In this document: positions 6,774 to 11,073 of the stretch, in pieces
Numbering within the stretch: position 1 is the first letter of the stretch
Layout: each line of letters starts with the position of its first letter
Source: Methanosphaera sp. rholeuAM130
GTDB lineage: Archaea; Methanobacteriota; Methanobacteria; Methanobacteriales; Methanobacteriaceae
DNA length: 11,073 nucleotides
Assembly (NCBI GenBank): GCA_003266065.1
Contig: MUZY01000091.1
Location: 10,322-21,394, forward strand
Direction of reading: 5' to 3'
Made by a program: the position numbers and the translations under genes
The notes under the pieces: generated by a model
Seen by the model: the letters and a program-made list of their open reading frames with translations, nothing else
Databases searched by the model: none
What the model was told of the DNA's origin: nothing

Positions 6774-7868
6774 TTGAATATGATTGATCCATGGGGTTCT
6801 TCCATTATTGACTATGAAAAACTCACGGAACAGTTTGGTATAAAGGCGTTTAAGGATGTCGTTGATGACATACCAAATGCAAGTAAATTGATGACCAGGG
6901 GAATTATCTTCGGTCACAGAGATTATGAAAATATTACCGATGCATTAAACAACAACAAGGAATTTGCCACCATGACAGGCATGATGCCCAGCGGCAGAAT
7001 GCACATAGGCCATAAGATGGTTGTTGACCAGCTTAAGTGGTATCAGTCCATGGGTTCAGACATCTATCTGTCCATAGCGGACATGGAGGCATATGCCGCA
7101 CGTAATATCAGTAAAAAAGAGTCAAGACAACTGGCCTTGGACGAATATATCGTAAACTATATTGCATTGGGATTGGACGTTACGAGAGATAATTTTCATC
7201 TCTATCTGCAGTCCGAAAATGATGACGTTAAAAATCTGGCCTACCTGATTGGTAAAAAGATTACATTCAGTCAGATGCGTAGCATTTACGGTTTTGACAA
7301 CAGCACCAACATCTCCCATATCTACACGCCACTTTTGCAGGTAGCAGACATATTGCATCCGCAACTGGAGGAACATGGCGGCCCAAAGCCTGTCGTAGTA
7401 CCGGTCGGTCCAGATCAGGATCCGCACATAAGGTTGACCAGGGATATTGCCAGCAAGTTTAATGAGGAGTATTCGTTTATTGAACCGTCCGCCACTTTCC
7501 ACCGATTCATGACAGGCCTTACGGGTGAGAAGATGAGTAGCAGCAAGCCCAAAACCGCCATTTACTTAACCGATACCATAAAAGATGCAGTCAAGAAGAC
7601 AAAAAGTGCCAAAACAGGTGGTCGCGACAGCCTTAAAGAACAGAAAGAACTCGGAGGACAACCGGACAAATGCTCAATATACGAATTGCTGGTATATCAC
7701 CTGGTGGATGACGACAAAAAACTTGAAGAGATTAAGGAAAAATGTGTAAACGGTGAAATTCTATGCGGTGAATGCAAGGCTTGTGCCTGTGAGTTATTGG
7801 AGAAGATGTTTGAAGACTTGAACGCTAAAAGAAGTGAAGCCGAAGAGATTGCCAAGAATTTACTGTGA
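6774..7868 (+). CDS. trpS: Tryptophanyl-tRNA synthetase, archaeal type
   Basis: A class I synthetase of 364 residues that charges tRNA-Trp. The N-terminal MIDPWGS...IDYEKLTEQFGI block is characteristic of archaeal/eukaryotic TrpRS. The Rossmann domain carries GMMPSGRMHIGHKM with HIGH at 77-80, the tryptophan pocket region QSENDDVKNLAYLIGKK (146-162), GPDQDPHIRLTRDIA (212-226), and the KMSKS-type loop GEKMSSSKP (251-259). The C-terminal helical domain holds CSIYELLVYHLVDDD (from 300) and the cysteine-rich stretch CVNGEILCGECKAC (324-337), which also occurs in many archaeal homologues. Length is usual. It follows endA by 210 bp with its own ribosome-binding site; a separate promoter is possible. 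Start chosen as TTG 6774 from ribosome-binding-site spacing; ATG 6780 is the alternative. Confidence 0.96.
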   Translation: MNMIDPWGSSIIDYEKLTEQFGIKAFKDVVDDIPNASKLMTRGIIFGHRDYENITDALNNNKEFATMTGMMPSGRMHIGHKMVVDQLKWYQSMGSDIYLSIADMEAYAARNISKKESRQLALDEYIVNYIALGLDVTRDNFHLYLQSENDDVKNLAYLIGKKITFSQMRSIYGFDNSTNISHIYTPLLQVADILHPQLEEHGGPKPVVVPVGPDQDPHIRLTRDIASKFNEEYSFIEPSATFHRFMTGLTGEKMSSSKPKTAIYLTDTIKDAVKKTKSAKTGGRDSLKEQKELGGQPDKCSIYELLVYHLVDDDKKLEEIKEKCVNGEILCGECKACACELLEKMFEDLNAKRSEAEEIAKNLL

Positions 7869-7916
7869 TAGCTCAAACAAAGATTTCACCCTCTGAATGA
7901 AAAATAATATCCGAAG

Positions 7917-7930
7917 GTAAAGTATATTAA
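7917..7930 (+). promoter_or_regulatory. Probable promoter of the SpoIIM-family gene (leaderless or short leader)
   Basis: GTAAAGTATATTAA is a good archaeal BRE/TATA-like element. Transcription beginning about 25 nt downstream (around 7950) would leave only some 10-17 nt before the start codon, and no Shine-Dalgarno sequence is visible there. This fits a leaderless or nearly leaderless mRNA. Confidence 0.45.
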
Positions 7931-7963
7931 TTATTACATGCCAAAAGATTTATTATTAACGTT

Positions 7964-8593
7964 GTGATGAAAGTGAATGTGAATATTAGGAAACTTGGTG
8001 TTGATTATTTCAATAGAATGAAGTATTATGTTTTGTTGTCACTGGCAATCTTTATTGCATTTTTGCTATTGTCATATTTCTATCCGTCGTTTTTTAGTGC
8101 CATGATGAGTCAGGCACTGCAGAATATGCGTGACGGAGTGACAAACGGGGAGATATTGCTCGAGACTTCATCATTGTTCATTAATAATGTTACCGTCGCC
8201 TTGAATATCTATACCAACGGCATTTACTTAAGTATTCCGTCAGTGTATCTGTTGGCATATAATGCGGCCATGGTCGGCTATACTGGTGCAAGTTTGCCTT
8301 TAAGTTATTTTCTGGCATATACCTTGCCTCACGGAATTGTCGAGTTGGGTGCCATCATATTGTCAGGTGCCGCCAGCTTCAGATTGACCCATGGAATCTT
8401 AAAATTGTTTTCCGGCATCAGCTTCAATGCCGATAATAAGAAGGAGCATTTCTTCAGTAATGCCGAAATTTCTTTGAAAATGATTTTGGATAGTGTCATC
8501 CTGATGCTATTGGTTGTGATATTGCTATTGATAGCGGCTTTTATAGAAGCCAATATAACTTTGGGCATTGGCCAATTCCTTACGACCACATAG
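7964..8593 (+). CDS. SpoIIM / DUF95-family membrane protein
   Basis: A 209-residue hydrophobic protein with about four to five membrane segments: roughly 20-42, 75-105 (with the conserved TNGIYLSIPSVYLLAYNAA), 111-143 and 173-197. The family hallmark LPHGIVELGAIILSGAASFRL lies at 121-141. SpoIIM (stage II sporulation protein M) is named for a Bacillus engulfment component, but the family is widespread in archaea that do not sporulate, and its role there is unknown; a membrane scaffold or transporter-like function is only a guess. GTG 7964 and ATG 7967 are adjacent alternatives, and without a ribosome-binding site the choice is not decided. It has its own promoter after trpS and a poly-T terminator after its stop, so it is probably monocistronic. 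Confidence 0.85.
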   Translation: MMKVNVNIRKLGVDYFNRMKYYVLLSLAIFIAFLLLSYFYPSFFSAMMSQALQNMRDGVTNGEILLETSSLFINNVTVALNIYTNGIYLSIPSVYLLAYNAAMVGYTGASLPLSYFLAYTLPHGIVELGAIILSGAASFRLTHGILKLFSGISFNADNKKEHFFSNAEISLKMILDSVILMLLVVILLLIAAFIEANITLGIGQFLTTT

Positions 8594-8616
8594 ATTATCT
8601 TTTCCCACCATTACCA

Positions 8617-8630
8617 TTTTTTTATTTTTT
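8617..8630 (+). terminator. Poly-T terminator after the SpoIIM-family gene
   Basis: T7-A-T6 lies 24-37 bp after the stop codon. Oligo-T tracts of this kind end archaeal transcripts without needing a hairpin. Confidence 0.6.
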
Positions 8631-8694
8631 AGACCGTTAGCCATAATATCATCCACAATAATATTTTGAAAAATACGTGCTTTACTCTAATAAA

Positions 8695-8722
8695 AACTTT
8701 TAAGTTATAACTTATAACTTAT
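8695..8722. repeat. Four tandem AT-rich heptamers containing a 12-bp palindrome
   Basis: The sequence reads as AACTTTT, AAGTTAT, AACTTAT, AACTTAT: four 7-bp units head to tail, with units 3 and 4 identical. Within it, AAGTTATAACTT (8702-8713) is a perfect palindrome. It lies between the SpoIIM terminator and the TATA box of the following gene, where an operator would be expected. Confidence 0.45.
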
Positions 8723-8778
8723 TATCAACATTAATTAATTGGGTATTAGTAGAGGATTGCCATGTGAAAATAACATTA

Positions 8779-8790
8779 TTTTTAAATATC
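8779..8790 (+). promoter_or_regulatory. Possible TATA box of the DUF6508-like gene
   Basis: TTTTTAAATATC lies about 80 bp before the ATG. A start around 8811 would leave a leader near 55 nt. A second AT-rich candidate at 8831 is too close to the ribosome-binding site to be likely. Confidence 0.35.
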
Positions 8791-8853
8791 TGATAACAAT
8801 AAATATTAATAATATAAAAAGGATAAAAATTATACTTTAAAAATTATTAAAAC

Positions 8854-8858
8854 AGGTG
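8854..8858 (+). promoter_or_regulatory. Ribosome-binding site placing the start at ATG 8865
   Basis: AGGTG lies 6 nt before ATG 8865. The upstream in-frame GTG at 8856 is part of this same site and so cannot sensibly be the start codon. Confidence 0.7.
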
Positions 8859-8864
8859 TTTATA

Positions 8865-10472
8865 ATGGTTGAAGAATTAGAGGAAATATGGACAAATTAC
8901 GATAGGCAAACCGTATTTAATTACGTTGAAACAAGACTGCACCATTACTTATTTACTAAAATATTTAAAGACGAAGCAGAGATAATGGGTAAAATTATTG
9001 AAATATCACAGCAGGAACTTGATGCATTTAAATTGGATTATTTCTTAAACATACCGGAAACACAGTACATAATCGACAATTTCGACAAACTCGAAGAATA
9101 TCTGGCCGATAAAGATTCATCAGATGAGGCAAATGCAAGTACTCTTAAAGTAATCAAATACATGTTCGAAAACGTCAAAAACAATGATGCAAATAAAATA
9201 GAAAACTCCAACTTCGATGATGATAAACTGACATGTATCAATTCATCACTTCTTGAAAACAAGAAGAAACTCAGTGAAATACTTAAAAAGGACATTATGA
9301 CCGACGTGGAAGTTCCTGATATCGTCGATTTATATCTACTTGAAGAAGCATGCAAAAACAGTGACGAGATATACAACCTCGCAAGGTCATATGAAGTTTA
9401 TGATGAACTATTCGTATTCCCATCCAAGATGGAATTATTCAATACGATTACCACCACCATACTAACGGCCCTAAGCAATGACAAACTATTCGAACTGTAT
9501 GTACTTCTTAACACATTGGAGGTTCTTGAAACCACCAAGGGTACAATTACATTCCAAAAGGCTGGTGTACCTGAACTGGCCGAGTATTACTATCAAGTGG
9601 AGGAAAACTCCATGGAACATACAACGGTTATGCAAATATTCTTCCACGACTTGCCTGAAGAATTAAGTGCCAAGTTCAAACCGTTACTCAAATATCCATA
9701 CATATGTCTACGTATGACCAACTCCGTTAAGGCACAGAACCTGACGCGTATCAGTTACCTCTTGCTTGAAATCGAAAGGATTACGGATAACCAAATCAAG
9801 TACAAATGTAAGGCTACTGAGGACATACGTAACATTCTTGTCGTATGGGATCACCGCCTGTTCAACGATGAAAAGTCACACATCAAGGTACTTGACTACA
9901 AGACATTGCAGATGGGACTCAACAAATCATTCGGTAACATATTCAAATTCCCTAACATTGAAAACGTGGATGCAATTCTTGAATACCTGCCGTACTTCGA
10001 AGATACAACAAATGAATTCGTAAGGATTGAAAACGGCCAACGCTATTATGACGACGAGGCCGACTTCTTCAAGGATGACATATACCAGGAAAACATTTAC
10101 AGAACCTATGATAACCTCAAGGATTGGGAAGAAAAAGGTTGGAACTACATCAACAACCATGAATTGATTAAAAGGCTTGATCTAATCACTATTCAGAAAA
10201 TCATCTACCTGATTATGCAGAAGGAAAACACCAGACCGGGATTTTTAGGCAAACTCATGGAAGACGGTACCATACTTACCATTCTTAGAAGATTAAAGGA
10301 AATCAGGGACATCAACAAAAGTGAAATTACAGAATTGTATTCACCATATAAAAAGCTTAAATGCTGTCCTATACATGACCCTGACTTCTATGCCGAAAAG
10401 GAAAAGGAAATGGATGGTCTTGTATCACGTCAATCCGAGGAATTCTCCGAAGACGAACTGAATGTAAGATAA
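8865..10472 (+). CDS. Unrecognised 535-residue protein with a C-terminal DUF6508-like domain
   Basis: An acidic, soluble-looking protein with no signal peptide or membrane segment. Residues 1-360 are mostly predicted-helical and I do not recognise them; residues 82-145 are Asp/Asn/Lys-rich and probably flexible. Residues about 369-482 resemble DUF6508 as I remember that family: AILEYLPYFED, then TYDNLKDWEEKGW (415-426), RLDLITIQKIIYLIMQKENTRPGF (437-460) and GKLMEDGTILTILRRLKEI (462-480). In DUF6508 the matching segments are a (D/E)L-x-T-(L/I)-x-K helix, R-x-x-R-(F)-x-x-G-x-L and an (E/D)-x-G-x-I-x-x-(I/L)-L-x-R-L helix. The tail has CCPIHDPDFY (500-509), a possible metal site. DUF6508 function is unknown to me. 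The gene is flanked by its own promoter and terminator. The start is set by the ribosome-binding site; GTG 8856 is rejected. Confidence 0.7.
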   Translation: MVEELEEIWTNYDRQTVFNYVETRLHHYLFTKIFKDEAEIMGKIIEISQQELDAFKLDYFLNIPETQYIIDNFDKLEEYLADKDSSDEANASTLKVIKYMFENVKNNDANKIENSNFDDDKLTCINSSLLENKKKLSEILKKDIMTDVEVPDIVDLYLLEEACKNSDEIYNLARSYEVYDELFVFPSKMELFNTITTTILTALSNDKLFELYVLLNTLEVLETTKGTITFQKAGVPELAEYYYQVEENSMEHTTVMQIFFHDLPEELSAKFKPLLKYPYICLRMTNSVKAQNLTRISYLLLEIERITDNQIKYKCKATEDIRNILVVWDHRLFNDEKSHIKVLDYKTLQMGLNKSFGNIFKFPNIENVDAILEYLPYFEDTTNEFVRIENGQRYYDDEADFFKDDIYQENIYRTYDNLKDWEEKGWNYINNHELIKRLDLITIQKIIYLIMQKENTRPGFLGKLMEDGTILTILRRLKEIRDINKSEITELYSPYKKLKCCPIHDPDFYAEKEKEMDGLVSRQSEEFSEDELNVR

Positions 10473-10495
10473 ATCCAAGGATTTCCTACCCTTCC

Positions 10496-10504
10496 TTTTT
10501 TTTT
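10496..10504 (+). terminator. T9 terminator of the DUF6508-like gene
   Basis: A run of nine T follows CCTTCC 24 bp after the stop. It is bracketed by ATCCAA (10473-10478) and TTGGAT (10503-10508), which can pair, so a weak stem may help. Confidence 0.65.
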
Positions 10505-10615
10505 GGATAAATCATATGATCCACCTATTTTTATGAATGATTCAACATAAATTCCGATGAATTCTTATGATTGACTTAATATTATACATTCTAATTTTTA
10601 ACATTCTGTCGCGGA

Positions 10616-10888
10616 TATTACTTTTCAAGCTTTCGGTACTTGTTTAAATTTCCATTAAATTTTCATAATAAACTATGAAAATGTATTACTTTTATGTTTT
10701 GTTATTTATAAAGGAGTATTACATTAATAACCATTTATAAAGCATATTTTTAAAAAGTATTACTGTTTTATCTTCATTTTTTAAAAAATCCATATAATTT
10801 TGCCCTGTTTACCCAATACTTTATATATAATAAAGATAATAATTATAGTATGACAATTAGTAATACTAAATATCAACATTATATTACT
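10616..10888. repeat. Dispersed TATTAC / GTATTACT elements
   Basis: TATTAC occurs on the plus strand at 10616, 10684, 10717, 10758 and 10882, and inverted (GTAATA) at 10860. Three upstream copies extend to GTATTAC; 10756-10764 (AGTATTACT) and 10859-10867 (AGTAATACT) are exact 9-bp reverse complements. Copies at 10616 and 10684 share TATTACTTTT. They all lie between the upstream terminator and the cbiM ribosome-binding site. Confidence 0.45.
10819..10830 (+). promoter_or_regulatory. TATA box of cbiM
   Basis: CTTTATATATAA is an excellent methanogen TATA box. It predicts transcription start near 10850 and a leader of about 80 nt. Confidence 0.6.
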
Positions 10889-10889
10889 A
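10858..10889. promoter_or_regulatory. Inverted repeat with NikR-operator geometry
   Basis: TAGTAATA (10858-10865) and TATTACTA (10882-10889) are perfect 8-bp inverted arms separated by 16 nt. The inner 6-N16-6 layout (GTAATA-N16-TATTAC) equals that of the E. coli NikR operator GTATGA-N16-TCATAC. It begins a few bases after the predicted cbiM start site, a position suited to repression. Confidence 0.5.
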
Positions 10890-10930
10890 TTATCATTATT
10901 TAAAAATATACAGCAAAAGGAGAAAAACAA

Positions 10931-11073
10931 ATGCACATAGGTGATGGTTATCTCTCACTTCCAATTGACATCATTACATACATTATTGCAATTGTTGCAT
11001 TGTATTTCGCATTCAAATGGAGTAGAGAAAACTTAGATGAAAAATATATACCATTACTTGCAGTACTCGCTGC
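10931..11073 (+). CDS. cbiM: Cobalt/nickel ECF transporter permease CbiM (NikM possible), 3'-truncated
   Basis: The first 47 codons are present before the window ends. The product starts MHIGDGYLSLPIDI, the conserved N-terminus of CbiM/NikM substrate-binding proteins, in which Met1-His2 (ATCUN-like) together with a later histidine coordinates the Co2+ or Ni2+ ion. A first membrane segment follows (about 13-30), then a charged loop and the start of the second. CbiM works in the membrane with CbiN, the T component CbiQ and the ATPase CbiO, whose genes would be expected downstream. AAAAGGAG (10915-10922) lies 8 nt before the ATG. The N-terminus alone cannot separate cobalt from nickel; the upstream NikR-like operator hints at nickel. 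Methanogens need Co for corrinoids and Ni for F430 and hydrogenases. Confidence 0.85.
   Translation, partial: MHIGDGYLSLPIDIITYIIAIVALYFAFKWSRENLDEKYIPLLAVLA

Larger units (their letters stand above)
10473..10930. other. Long intergenic regulatory region upstream of cbiM
   Basis: This 458-bp spacer has no credible ORF on either strand. It contains the T9 terminator of the upstream gene, repeated TATTAC elements from 10616 on, a direct repeat ATTTATAAAG (10704-10713 and 10733-10742), the cbiM TATA box, a NikR-geometry inverted repeat and the cbiM ribosome-binding site. Bases 10510-10610 show nothing I can name. Confidence 0.6.

Noticed and set aside
7800..7916. Possible terminator after trpS
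   Set aside because: No oligo-T tract or stable stem is visible between the trpS stop and the next promoter.
10704..10742. Direct repeat ATTTATAAAG as a possible attachment site or mobile-element footprint
   Set aside because: Ten AT-rich bases spaced 29 bp apart, with no integrase, transposase or inverted ends nearby; TATA-like character explains it better.
10848..10853. GTATGA, identical to the E. coli NikR half-site
   Set aside because: No matching TCATAC-like half lies 16 nt further on (bases there read ATATCA), so it is probably chance next to the better inverted repeat.
1..11073. CRISPR array, insertion sequence, toxin-antitoxin or defence island
   Set aside because: No regularly spaced repeats and no transposase, integrase or cas-like gene. 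The PIN domain here is part of a large ATPase, not a VapC toxin beside an antitoxin gene.

Overview
The window looks like a chromosome segment of a methanogenic archaeon, most likely Methanobacteriaceae (Methanosphaera/Methanobrevibacter type). The reasons are an archaeal-type tryptophanyl-tRNA synthetase, a one-domain tRNA-intron endonuclease, a PIN-ATPase-KH protein of the archaeal PINA/COG1855 family, TATA-type promoters with poly-T terminators, frequent TTG/GTG starts behind good Shine-Dalgarno sequences, and very AT-rich spacers between moderately AT-rich genes. The genus is inferred, not shown. I see no IS element, CRISPR array, tRNA, rRNA or phage gene.

Layout. The left edge carries the 3' part of a pyridoxamine-phosphate-oxidase-like flavoprotein gene (+), convergent with aroE (shikimate dehydrogenase, -). 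A promoter-bearing AT-rich spacer of about 390 bp separates aroE from a divergent five-gene run on +: hisS (histidyl-tRNA synthetase), hisI (phosphoribosyl-AMP cyclohydrolase), a PIN-ATPase-KH protein, an endonuclease-IV/sugar-isomerase-like TIM barrel, and endA (tRNA splicing endonuclease). The intergenic gaps are only 8 to 35 bp, so this is probably one operon, tied together by tRNA/histidine metabolism and nucleic-acid processing. A 210-bp gap after endA holds what looks like a small gene broken at an A7 run. Then come trpS and, from its own promoter, a SpoIIM-family membrane protein that ends at a poly-T terminator.

The right third holds a monocistronic gene for a 535-residue protein: the long N-terminal part is unrecognised and the C-terminal domain resembles DUF6508. 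A T9 terminator follows. Next is a 458-bp spacer with repeated TATTAC elements, and finally the first 47 codons of cbiM (cobalt/nickel ECF transporter permease), cut by the window edge. Just downstream of the predicted cbiM TATA box and start site lies a perfect 8-bp inverted repeat with a 16-nt spacer. Its geometry (6-N16-6) is that of the NikR operator, so the transporter may be a nickel importer under NikR-type repression. This regulatory region, the DUF6508 fusion protein, the TIM barrel with a full endonuclease-IV metal-ligand set, and the broken small gene are the parts most worth a second look; the rest is ordinary housekeeping.
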